A stretch of 51,603 nt of DNA from assembly GCA_002728135.1 (NCBI GenBank), contig PBVE01000028.1, positions 1 through 51,603 on the forward strand, in the 5' to 3' direction. This DNA is from Rhodospirillaceae bacterium (GTDB taxonomy: Bacteria; Pseudomonadota; Alphaproteobacteria; UBA828). A model generated the notes under the pieces. The model was not told where the DNA came from and did not search any database. It worked only from the letters and a program-made list of their open reading frames with translations. Positions 17,546-25,296 of the stretch are shown one piece after another; the first letter of the stretch is position 1, and each line of letters opens with the position of its first letter. The position numbers and the translations under genes were made by a program.

Positions 17546-18445
17546 ATGGAATTAACCATGTTGATAAACCAGAACCCACAAGAAAAACGGAAAAACTTAA
17601 AAACATGCCTCAACTCAGGCAAGTTATTGCGTTTTCCAGGTTCCTTTTCACCCTTCGTGGCAAAATTAATTGAAAATGAAGGTTTTGATGGTGTTTATGT
17701 CTCAGGGGCTTCCTTGTCTGCTGACATGGGTCTTCCTGACATAGGTCTAACATCTCAAACAGAAGTAGTTACAAGATCAGGTCAAATAGCAAAAGCAACT
17801 ATGCTTCCAACAATTGTAGATGCTGACACTGGTTTTGGTGAACCGATTAATGCTGCAAGAACTATTACATTACTTGAAGAAGCAGGAGTATCCGGGTGTC
17901 ATATTGAAGATCAGCGTAATCCAAAACGATGTGGGCATCTAGAAAATAAGGAGATAATTTCAACACATGATATGTCACAACGCATACAAGCGATAGTAGA
18001 GGCAAGAACAGATAAAAATTTTCAAGTCATTGCAAGAACTGATGCAAGGGCAATAGAGGGTTTAGATGCGGCCATAAATAGAGCAAAAGCATATGAACAG
18101 TCTGGTGCTGATATAATTTTCCCTGAGGCACTGATAAACCAGAATGAATTTGAAACATTTCGTGCGGCCATCAAACTACCTCTCCTAATAAATATGACAG
18201 AGTTTGGAAAATCACCCATCTTAACATTTTCTAACATTCAGAACCTTGGATATAACATTGTTATATATCCAGTAACCACCTTCCGTTTAGGGATGAAGGC
18301 CATTGAAAATGGGCTTAAAACTCTTAAAGCAGAGGGGAGTCAAAAAAATCTTGTTAGCAGTATGATGACACGATCAAAGCTTTATGAAGTTTTAGAATAT
18401 GAAAAGTATAGTAAATTTGATGAAAATGTTTCAAAGATTAAATAA
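17546..18445 (+). CDS. Isocitrate lyase/PEP mutase superfamily lyase, PrpB-like
   Basis: This TIM-barrel C-C lyase has 299 residues. It contains VSGASLSADMGLPDIGLTS, the Mg-binding VDADTGFGE (91-99) and IEDQRNPKRCGH, whose Cys129 in the KRCGH loop is the catalytic acid of isocitrate and 2-methylisocitrate lyases. The reaction would split a substituted malate or isocitrate into pyruvate or succinate plus a second acid. Dimethylmalate lyase, oxaloacetate hydrolase and PEP mutase belong to the same superfamily, but the KKCGH-type loop argues for a lyase. Two ATGs (17546, 17558) are possible starts. It sits between the molybdenum hydroxylase and AtuA genes on the same strand. Confidence 0.88.
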   Translation: MELTMLINQNPQEKRKNLKTCLNSGKLLRFPGSFSPFVAKLIENEGFDGVYVSGASLSADMGLPDIGLTSQTEVVTRSGQIAKATMLPTIVDADTGFGEPINAARTITLLEEAGVSGCHIEDQRNPKRCGHLENKEIISTHDMSQRIQAIVEARTDKNFQVIARTDARAIEGLDAAINRAKAYEQSGADIIFPEALINQNEFETFRAAIKLPLLINMTEFGKSPILTFSNIQNLGYNIVIYPVTTFRLGMKAIENGLKTLKAEGSQKNLVSSMMTRSKLYEVLEYEKYSKFDENVSKIK

Positions 18446-18585
18446 AGATAGGGAAGATTCTAAAATATAAAAATATTTCTAGTATTACAGTAAAACTGAT
18501 GCAATCTGTATAATGGTAAATCGACTAAAACTCTTACTATTTAGATTAACATATAATCTTGAGATCTCCATTAAGGCTATTCCAA

Positions 18586-19932
18586 ATGACAACTGATATT
18601 GTAAGAATTGGCTCAGGAGCAGGATTTGCAGGAGATCGACTAGAACCTGCCATTGACTTGATAAACAAAGGTTCGTTAGATTTTATCGTTTTTGAATGTC
18701 TTGCTGAGCGAACTATAGCTCGTGAAACACTATCTCTAAGTCGTGGTCTTGGAATGGGTTATAATCCATTTCTTGAAGAAAGGTTAGAAGCTGCTTTACC
18801 AAGATGTGAGGCTAATAATACTAAACTAATTACAAATATGGGTGCAGCTAATCCTATTGCTGCAGGCAAGGAATCTTCAAATATTGCGAAAAATTTAGGC
18901 CTTAAAGATTGTAGATCTGCTGTACTAATTGGCGATGACGTAACCAGTATAATCTCACAATTGCCAGGGCTAAAACTGATAGAAAGCAATAAACCTTTAG
19001 AAACTATTTTACCCAAACTTTGTGCTGCAAACGCCTATCTAGGTGCAGATGCTATTCTTGAAGCAATCAAAACTGAAGCACCTACAATTATTACTGGAAG
19101 AGTTGCAGATCCATCTCTTTTTCTTGCACCAATGCTCTACTCTTTAGGCTGGTCTTATAACGATTATGAGTTATTAGCACATGGCACTACTGCTGGTCAT
19201 CTTTTAGAATGTGCAGGTCAAGTCACAGGTGGATACTTTGTTGACCCAAAACACACTGATATACCCAATCTAGGGAGTCTTGGTTTTCCTTACGCAGATG
19301 TTGATGCCAGAGGTAATATCACAATTAGTAAGCTCCCCAATACAGGTGGTCGTATTGATATAAGTACTTGTAGCGAGCAATTACTATACGAAGTTTCAGA
19401 CCCTAGTTATTATATTACTCCAGATTGCATCTTAGATATTACTAATACGCAACTAAAGGAGATAGATACAAATAAAGTCATGGTTAAGGGATCAAAATCA
19501 ATATCAAGGACTGACAAATATAAAGTAAGTATCGGTTATTTTGATGGCTACATCGGTGAAGGACAATTATCATATGGTGGCCCAAGTGCTTTTGAAAGAG
19601 CCAAGCTTGCGGATCAAATTGTCCGTGAGAGATTACGCTTATGCGGCCATAATTTCCATGAACTTAGAACCGACTATATTGGTATTAACAGCCTATATGG
19701 CATTAATAACAAACCAAAAGAGATGAATGAAGTACGACTTAGAATAGCTGGCAAGTCTGATAATAAAAGGGCTGCTGAATCAATAGGTAGAGAAATATCT
19801 GCCCTATACACAAATGGACCAGCAGGGGGAGCTGGCGACTTTAGCTATACAAAAGAAATCTTAGCCATACAATCTGTACTGCTACCACGTAATTTAGTAA
19901 TTCCTAGAATAGAAGTTATAGAAATAAAATGA
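18586..19932 (+). CDS. AtuA-family protein (acyclic terpene utilisation, DUF1446)
   Basis: AtuA-family proteins are required for acyclic terpene and related branched-acid catabolism in Pseudomonas, but their reaction is not well established. The 448 residues include the family N-terminus IVRIGSGAGFAGDRLEPAIDL, FECLAERTIARETL, TNMGAANPIAAGK, VTGGYFVDPKHTDIPNLGSLGFPYADV and GYIGEGQLSYGGPSAFERA. I chose ATG 18586 because AAGG lies nine bases upstream; a TTG at 18559 would add nine residues without a ribosome site. It overlaps the next gene by four bases (ATGA), so the two act together. Cytosolic. Confidence 0.87.
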   Translation: MTTDIVRIGSGAGFAGDRLEPAIDLINKGSLDFIVFECLAERTIARETLSLSRGLGMGYNPFLEERLEAALPRCEANNTKLITNMGAANPIAAGKESSNIAKNLGLKDCRSAVLIGDDVTSIISQLPGLKLIESNKPLETILPKLCAANAYLGADAILEAIKTEAPTIITGRVADPSLFLAPMLYSLGWSYNDYELLAHGTTAGHLLECAGQVTGGYFVDPKHTDIPNLGSLGFPYADVDARGNITISKLPNTGGRIDISTCSEQLLYEVSDPSYYITPDCILDITNTQLKEIDTNKVMVKGSKSISRTDKYKVSIGYFDGYIGEGQLSYGGPSAFERAKLADQIVRERLRLCGHNFHELRTDYIGINSLYGINNKPKEMNEVRLRIAGKSDNKRAAESIGREISALYTNGPAGGAGDFSYTKEILAIQSVLLPRNLVIPRIEVIEIK

Positions 19933-20252
19933 GTCTGCAATTATATGACATAGCCCATGCAAGGGCTGGCGATAAGGGAAACTGTATAAACATAAGTGTA
20001 ATAGCTCGTGAAAAGCAAAATTATGCTTTAATAGTTAAGCATTTAACATCAGAGATTGTATTTGACACTTTCTCACATCTAGCTCAAGGACCAGTAACAA
20101 GGTATGAGCTACCCAAATTAATTGCTTTAAATTTTGTAATAGAGAACTTGAGAGGTGGAGGTGTCACCTCTACCTTAGCAATGGATATTCATGGTAAAAG
20201 TTTATCATATTTAATGTTGTCTATAAAATTTCCTGACAATATATCAATCTGA
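19929..20252 (+). CDS. AtuA-associated small subunit (AtuA C-terminal-like domain)
   Basis: This 107-residue protein matches the small domain that is often fused to the C-terminus of AtuA-like proteins. The marks are YDIAHARAGDKGNCINISVIA, EIVFDTFSHLAQGPVTRYELP and ALNFVIENLRGGGVTSTLAMDIHGKSLS. Here it is a separate gene that begins inside the stop of the atuA-like gene (ATGA), so the two products probably form one complex. No independent function is known to me. It is the last gene of the plus-strand catabolic block and its end overlaps the convergent broken MORN gene by nine bases. Confidence 0.85.
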   Translation: MSLQLYDIAHARAGDKGNCINISVIAREKQNYALIVKHLTSEIVFDTFSHLAQGPVTRYELPKLIALNFVIENLRGGGVTSTLAMDIHGKSLSYLMLSIKFPDNISI

Positions 20253-20510
20253 TATTTTTATTAATTTACCTTTCACCCATTTACCCACATATTTTGAACC
20301 ATCAAATCTAACTTCTGTTCCTTTTCCATGTTTTTTTCAGTCAAGAAATTCGCCATAGTATGTCCCAGAGAAACCCGCACGCAAAATACCAAAACACTTT
20401 GTCCAATAGATGTGATCATTACCCTTACAGGTTATTAGCTCATCAGCATGGCTTAAAGTAGGTATCAAAAAAATCAATAACGCTAAAATTAAAAACAATT
20501 TATTTTTCAC
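20244..20510 (-). pseudogene. MORN-repeat exported protein broken by one in-frame TGA
   Basis: A GTG at 20510 follows an AGGA site and opens a signal peptide (MKNKLFLILALLIFLIPTLSHA). Then come CKGNDHIYWTKCFG and YYGEFLD. Codon 58 (20339-20337) is TGA. After it the same frame goes on KKHGKGTEVRFDGSKYVG, then KWVKGKLIKISD, and stops at 20246-20244. This is a MORN repeat array (consensus YxGEFxDGKxHGxGT). The stop falls exactly where the repeat needs Gly (DGKKHG), so GGA to TGA, one base, explains it. Frame and motif are intact on both sides, so the break is recent or a sequence error. MORN proteins mediate membrane or protein contacts; this one would be periplasmic. Confidence 0.75.
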
Positions 20511-20564
20511 TTTTTAGGTCCTGTATATGCATAAAAAATTGAAAATTTTTTTCATTAATTTATA

Positions 20565-20582
20565 GAAGTTTTTTTGAACTTC
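20565..20582. promoter_or_regulatory. Inverted repeat GAAGTT-N6-AACTTC
   Basis: A perfect 6-bp dyad with a T-rich six-base centre. It lies 55 bases upstream of the MORN pseudogene start and about 150 bases upstream of the second, similar dyad. It could be an operator or a weak hairpin. Confidence 0.3.
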
Positions 20583-20718
20583 AATATATCGATTATTTTA
20601 TATAAAAAACCTGTTTAGTTGAGTTAGGTTCAAAAAATAAATTTATAAAAATACTTTATGTAGTAAACAACAGTATACTTTATGGTCATGAATAGTGTTA
20701 ACGTAATATGTAATTTGG

Positions 20719-20734
20719 TTGAAGTTTACTTCAA
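20719..20734. promoter_or_regulatory. Inverted repeat TTGAAGT-TT-ACTTCAA upstream of the type I secretion genes
   Basis: A perfect 7-bp dyad with a two-base centre, 64 bases upstream of the chosen secretion ATPase start at 20799. It shares its half-site with the dyad at 20565-20582, which makes a common DNA-binding regulator plausible. The regulator is not known. Confidence 0.35.
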
Positions 20735-20798
20735 ATCAAGCCCATTTAATTACTGAATGATAACAAATTTTTCATACGGGCACTTTACAAGGTTGATT

Positions 20799-22586
20799 AT
20801 GCGTGAAACTAACTTAGAACCATTTGAAAATGATACAAAGCCAGGCCGTGCTTGGCTCAGAGAAGTTTTAAAACCTGCTAGGCGTGGTTTTAGAGAAGCC
20901 ATTGTGGTATCCTTATTTATTAACCTTCTAGCATTAGCTGTGCCAATTTTTATACTGCAAGTTTATGATCGGGTTGTTTTCCACCACGGGATTAGTACAC
21001 TTCAAGCTTTACTTATAGGTGTCATACTCGCACTTGTATTCGACTTTCTCTTAAGACAAGCTAGGAGTCGATTGCTGCAGAGAGTTGCTCTACAAATAGA
21101 TGTTTTTCTTGGTAAAGCTCTATTCTCAAGAATTGCATCACTTCCTCTAAAAAATTTAGAAAGCCGCCCTAGCGGCTTTTGGCATACCCTGTTTAAGGAT
21201 GGAGAATTAATTCGGAACACCTTTTCTGGAGCTACGGCAGTTCTACTCACCGACCTTCCTTTTGCAATTCTTTTCATTGGATTAATAGCTATAATTGCAC
21301 CTCCGATTGTTTGGGTGCTCCTCATTGCAATACCAATATTTATAATTGTAGCAATTATCTCAGGTATATTAATTGATCGTGCAACACAGAAAGAAAGAAA
21401 AAGTGGCATAAGTAGAGACGCATTCCTTGCTGAAATGCTTCAAGGAAGAACAACAATCCGTTCTCTGGGAATCGACAAAGCCTTAAAAATTGAATGGGAA
21501 AAGAAACATGCTTCTTCTATAGAACAGGCAACAGCACGTGGACGCAAAATGGATGGATTAAGCAATTTTGGCACACTACTAAGCATGTTAACGACTGTTT
21601 CACTAGTTACTGTCGGTGCATTAGCAATTATTGACTTAGAATTAACTATAGGAGCCCTAATTGCTTCTACAATGCTTGGCAATCGAATAATAGGTCCATT
21701 TAATCAATTAGTAAGTTTCTGGCGATCATACTCTGGCGTTATTCAGGCAATGAAGCGTTTAGACTCTGTATTTGCTCTACCTAAAGATTTAGAAACCTCT
21801 TCAGTGCAACTACCAAAATCCAAAGGGTCTATAAGCATGCAAGGAGTTTCTTTCTCATATTCACCAGAGAGCACTAATGTCATAGATGGTATAAGTCTTC
21901 AAATTAAAGCACCTTGCATTCTTGGAGTTGTAGGTCAGAACGGATCCGGTAAAACAACATTACTTAAATTAATGCAAGGACTCTACAAAACCCAACATGG
22001 AAGAATACTTCTTGATGGGGCTGATATAAATCAATTTGGTCGAAGAGATTTAATACGTTCTATAGGCTATGTACCTCAAGAATGTTTCCTTTTTAGCGGA
22101 TCAATTAGAGAAAATATTACACTTAGCAATACTAATGCTACTGATACTGAAATTCTTCGTGCAGCAGAAATAGCTGGGGTACACGAATACATAATTGACC
22201 TTCCGGATGGATATGACACTCAAATAGGTGAGGGAGGATCAAGGCTTTCGGGGGGTCAAAGACAAAGAATAGCAATTGCCAGAGCTCTCCTCACAGATCC
22301 ACCCATATTACTTCTAGATGAAGTGACAGCGAACCTTGATAATCAAGCTCAAACAGCCCTTAGACTAACCCTTATGGAGCTTGCCAAAAATAGAACTATT
22401 ATAATTGTTACCCACAACCCTATACTCTTAACCGCATGTACAAATCTTATTGTATTAGAACGAGGTAAAGTATCTGTTGGAGGAGCAGCAAAGGATGTAT
22501 TGGCCCACCTAAGCAAACCTGAAAACTCGTCTAAGAACCCCGATAGGAACCCCAAAAAGGAAGATAAAAGGGACATTAAAGTATAA
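20799..22586 (+). CDS. Type I secretion system permease/ATPase (PrtD-like)
   Basis: This inner-membrane ABC exporter half-transporter has about 595 residues. Five to six membrane helices form the first half (FREAIVVSLFINLLALAVPIFILQVYDRVVF is the typical first pair). The C-terminal ATPase has Walker A GQNGSGKTT, the signature LSGGQRQRIAIARAL and Walker B LLLDEVTANL. No N-terminal C39 peptidase domain is present, so the substrates keep their C-terminal secretion signal (PrtD/LapB type). AAGG before ATG 20799 favours this start; an upstream ATG at 20757 would add 14 residues. It overlaps the adaptor gene by one base (TAATG). Confidence 0.92.
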   Translation: MRETNLEPFENDTKPGRAWLREVLKPARRGFREAIVVSLFINLLALAVPIFILQVYDRVVFHHGISTLQALLIGVILALVFDFLLRQARSRLLQRVALQIDVFLGKALFSRIASLPLKNLESRPSGFWHTLFKDGELIRNTFSGATAVLLTDLPFAILFIGLIAIIAPPIVWVLLIAIPIFIIVAIISGILIDRATQKERKSGISRDAFLAEMLQGRTTIRSLGIDKALKIEWEKKHASSIEQATARGRKMDGLSNFGTLLSMLTTVSLVTVGALAIIDLELTIGALIASTMLGNRIIGPFNQLVSFWRSYSGVIQAMKRLDSVFALPKDLETSSVQLPKSKGSISMQGVSFSYSPESTNVIDGISLQIKAPCILGVVGQNGSGKTTLLKLMQGLYKTQHGRILLDGADINQFGRRDLIRSIGYVPQECFLFSGSIRENITLSNTNATDTEILRAAEIAGVHEYIIDLPDGYDTQIGEGGSRLSGGQRQRIAIARALLTDPPILLLDEVTANLDNQAQTALRLTLMELAKNRTIIIVTHNPILLTACTNLIVLERGKVSVGGAAKDVLAHLSKPENSSKNPDRNPKKEDKRDIKV

Positions 22587-23887
22587 TGAGCAAACTAGAC
22601 GAAATCCAAAACCGATTAAAACCAACTAGCTGGAGGTTCACTGCATGGTTAATTGTTTTTGCTATTGCCACTGGAATTATATGGGCAAACTTTGCAAATC
22701 TAGAGGAAGTAGCTGTTGCGACTGGTGAAGTTGTCCCTTATGGACAAGTAAAGGTTGTTCAACATCTTGAGGGAGGAATCATTACAGAAATAAATGTAAA
22801 AGAAGGTGATAATGTTAATAGCAATCAGGTGCTTGTTCGACTTGACAGAAACATCATAGGATCTAATCGGGAAGAAGCATTAATTGAATTAGATGGACTT
22901 TTACTAACTCGTGCTCGCCTAGAAGCTGAAGCATCAGGAAACCCAGACGCTGAACTAATTTTTCCTCTCCAAGTAGCAAATCGTCGACCAGAACTTTTAG
23001 CTGCAGAAAGAGAAACTAACCAAGCCCATAAAAGGGAATTCTTGGCAATTATTGAGGTGCTTAATGAAAAGCGTAATCAGCGCGAGCTTGAAACTCATGA
23101 ATTAAAAATCCAGCTCCAATCTGCAAAGGACAACCTAATACTATCAAAAGAAAAACTAGCCATGTCTGAAGACTTACTTTCTGATAATTTAACACCAAAG
23201 CTTGAACATAAAAAACTAGAACAAGAAGTTAGAAAACTAGAGGGGGAAATTCGTGAAATTGAGGCTTCTATTTCTAGAGCAACAGCTGCAAAGGCTGAGG
23301 CAAACAAGCGAATTGAGGAAGAATCCTCACGTCAACGCAGACTATCTCTAGATGAATTATCTTCTGTTGAAAGAAAAATTGCCCGAGCTAGAGAAGAACT
23401 TTCAAGGGCTGATGACCAAGTTATAAGAAGTGAAATAAAAAGCTCAATAAACGGAGTTGTCAAAAGTATAAGACACAATACCATCGGAGGAATTGTGCGT
23501 CCTGGAGAATCTCTAATGGAAATTGTCCCCACACAAGAAAAACTTGTAGTTGAAGCGATGTTAGACCCAACTGACATCGGCTATGTTCAAGTAGGACTTC
23601 CTGCAACAGTAAAAATTTCGACTTATGACTTCACACGTTATGGAGGGCTTGAGGGTGTAGTTACATCTATATCAGCTGACTCCATTGTAGACCCTACATC
23701 AGGCAGGGCTTTCTTCAAGGTCATCACTGAAACAGAGAAAACTTTTCTTGGAAAGAATAATCAAGAACTGCCAATTGCACCAGGAATGCAAGCAGTAGTT
23801 GATATTAAAACTGGTTCTAAGAGTGTACTTGAGTATCTTTTAAAACCAGTAATTAATGCCAAATCACAAGCAATGAGAGAACGTTAG
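22586..23887 (+). CDS. Type I secretion membrane-fusion protein (HlyD family)
   Basis: This periplasmic adaptor links the ABC exporter to an outer-membrane channel. It has 433 residues. One N-terminal membrane helix spans about residues 18-36. The first half of a lipoyl domain follows (EVVPYGQVKVVQHLEGGIITEINVKEGDNVNSNQVLVRLD), then a long coiled coil at about 140-280 rich in Glu/Lys/Leu. The second lipoyl half is SSINGVVKSIRHNTIGGIVRPGESLMEIVP, and the beta-barrel end includes PGMQAVVDIKTG. Its start shares a base with the ATPase stop. No TolC-like gene and no RTX-type substrate gene is in the window. Confidence 0.92.
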   Translation: MSKLDEIQNRLKPTSWRFTAWLIVFAIATGIIWANFANLEEVAVATGEVVPYGQVKVVQHLEGGIITEINVKEGDNVNSNQVLVRLDRNIIGSNREEALIELDGLLLTRARLEAEASGNPDAELIFPLQVANRRPELLAAERETNQAHKREFLAIIEVLNEKRNQRELETHELKIQLQSAKDNLILSKEKLAMSEDLLSDNLTPKLEHKKLEQEVRKLEGEIREIEASISRATAAKAEANKRIEEESSRQRRLSLDELSSVERKIARAREELSRADDQVIRSEIKSSINGVVKSIRHNTIGGIVRPGESLMEIVPTQEKLVVEAMLDPTDIGYVQVGLPATVKISTYDFTRYGGLEGVVTSISADSIVDPTSGRAFFKVITETEKTFLGKNNQELPIAPGMQAVVDIKTGSKSVLEYLLKPVINAKSQAMRER

Positions 23888-23921
23888 TTTTTTTAGAAAT
23901 AACTTTAGAGTCTTTAATTTA

Positions 23922-24650
23922 ATGGAAAAAACACTTAATAAATCAAGGATAGATCTAGCTGCGGCTTACCGCCTAGCAGACATGTATAAGCTAAGCGAAG
24001 GTATTTGCAATCATTTGACCTTGACATTACCAACCGACCCGGACCGATTTTTAGTTGTTTCTTATGGCACTCATTGGAGCCAAGTCAAAGCAAGTAATCT
24101 GATGATAGTTAATAATAAAGGGTCAGTTATAGAGGGAGATGGCATAGTAGAAGACACAGCATTTTATATTCATGCGAGGGTTCATGCTGAAAGACCTGAT
24201 CTAAAATGCTTAATGCATACCCATCAACCCTACACCTTATCAATTGCCATGACAGAAAATGGACGCCTAATCCCAGCTAGCCAAAACTCCCTCAGATTCT
24301 ACGGAAGAATAGCATATGATAATGAATACAATGGTCTAGCTCTTGGAAGTGATGAAGGTGATAGAATTGTCAAAGCCCTCGGAAAGAAAAACATATTACT
24401 AATGGCAAATCATGGAGTATTAGTTGGAGGAGAAACCGTAGCTAAAACATTTGATGATCTATATTACTTAGAGCGTGCAGCAATGGCTCAAGTATTAGCA
24501 TCAAGTACTGGACAAAGGCTCAAAACTGTTTCGGAGAAAATTGCCTCTGACACTGCTAATCAAATACAATCTAGTAATAGTTTCGCATTGGAACATTTTG
24601 AAGCTATGAAAAGAGTTTTAGATAAAACACAGCCAGAATATAAAGAATAA
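23922..24650 (+). CDS. Class II aldolase/adducin family protein
   Basis: This cytosolic zinc-dependent aldolase, decarboxylase or epimerase-fold protein has 242 residues. The metal site is seen in LMHTHQPYTLSIAM, where the two His of HTH are ligands, and in LMANHGVLVGGETV, the third ligand. The N-terminal part ICNHLTLTLP is the usual substrate-binding turn, slightly diverged from NxSxR. Fuculose-phosphate aldolase, ribulose-phosphate epimerase and decarboxylase members all share this fold, so the substrate is open. It follows the secretion genes by 34 bases on the same strand but shows no functional link to them, and it converges on the glycosylase gene. Confidence 0.87.
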   Translation: MEKTLNKSRIDLAAAYRLADMYKLSEGICNHLTLTLPTDPDRFLVVSYGTHWSQVKASNLMIVNNKGSVIEGDGIVEDTAFYIHARVHAERPDLKCLMHTHQPYTLSIAMTENGRLIPASQNSLRFYGRIAYDNEYNGLALGSDEGDRIVKALGKKNILLMANHGVLVGGETVAKTFDDLYYLERAAMAQVLASSTGQRLKTVSEKIASDTANQIQSSNSFALEHFEAMKRVLDKTQPEYKE

Positions 24651-24656
24651 TCCAAA

Positions 24657-25280
24657 CTAGTAATTTACTGGTTCTGGATCGAGACTACGCCAAATATACC
24701 AGGTGGCAACGGACCGCCATGGTCGCCAAACCTCAGCAATCGAATACATTTCTGAGTCTGATAAATTTCTTCCTTTCCCATAAAGAATAGAAATCCCTTT
24801 TCTAAGACCTAAATCCCTTAATGGTAAAACATCTGGTCGAGCTAGATGAAAAATTAAGAACATTTCCGCAGTCCAACGACCAATGCCATTAATTTTTATA
24901 AGAGAATTAATAACGGATTCACTATCTTGATCTTGCCATATATGAGTCCCTACCTCACCAGAGACGAAACTATTAGCAAGTCCATGAATATATTTGCTCT
25001 TTTGACGAGTTAAACCAAAATCACGTAATTTTTCCTCTCCTATTGATAAGACTCCTTTAGGATTAATTTCTATTAAGGATGTTTCCATACGACGCCATAT
25101 TGCTGCTGCAGCAAGTGTGGATATCTGTTGTCCTACTATAGCTCTTACTAAAGTTCCGTATGGATCGCCTCTCTTTAGTAAACCCTCTCCATTATAATTC
25201 TTGACTACACCGGCCAATACCCGATCTTTTCTTTTAAGGTGCAACAGAGCATCTGGCCAATATTCTGGTAAACCAGTCAT
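24657..25280 (-). CDS. DNA-3-methyladenine glycosylase II (AlkA-like, HhH-GPD)
   Basis: This base-excision repair enzyme removes alkylated bases. It has 207 residues. The helix-hairpin-helix and catalytic loop are clear: LIKINGIGRWTAEMFLIFHLARPDVLPLRDLGLRKG, where the Asp of RDLGLRKG is the catalytic acid. The N-terminal half has GTLVRAIVGQQISTLAAAAIWRRME, typical of the family. It lacks the N-terminal AlkA mixed beta domain, so it is the short bacterial form. It lies 16 bases upstream of... the next minus-strand gene is the HpcH/HpaI aldolase, whose stop precedes this start, so the pair may be co-transcribed. Cytosolic. Confidence 0.9.
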   Translation of the reverse strand: MTGLPEYWPDALLHLKRKDRVLAGVVKNYNGEGLLKRGDPYGTLVRAIVGQQISTLAAAAIWRRMETSLIEINPKGVLSIGEEKLRDFGLTRQKSKYIHGLANSFVSGEVGTHIWQDQDSESVINSLIKINGIGRWTAEMFLIFHLARPDVLPLRDLGLRKGISILYGKGRNLSDSEMYSIAEVWRPWRSVATWYIWRSLDPEPVNY

Positions 25281-25296
25281 AAACTTATAATTTTTC

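Larger units (their letters stand above)
20511..20798. other. AT-rich intergenic region before the type I secretion genes
   Basis: The stretch from the MORN pseudogene to the secretion ATPase start holds no gene that I can support. It contains two inverted repeats that share the half-site AACTTCAA/TTGAAGT (20565-20582 and 20719-20734) and presumably the promoters of both flanking genes. No confident -35/-10 pair could be assigned. Confidence 0.5.

Noticed and set aside
20337-20339. TGA read as an amino acid (recoded stop or selenocysteine) in the MORN gene
   Set aside because: Several neighbouring genes end at TGA, and the repeat consensus needs Gly, which a one-base change from GGA explains.
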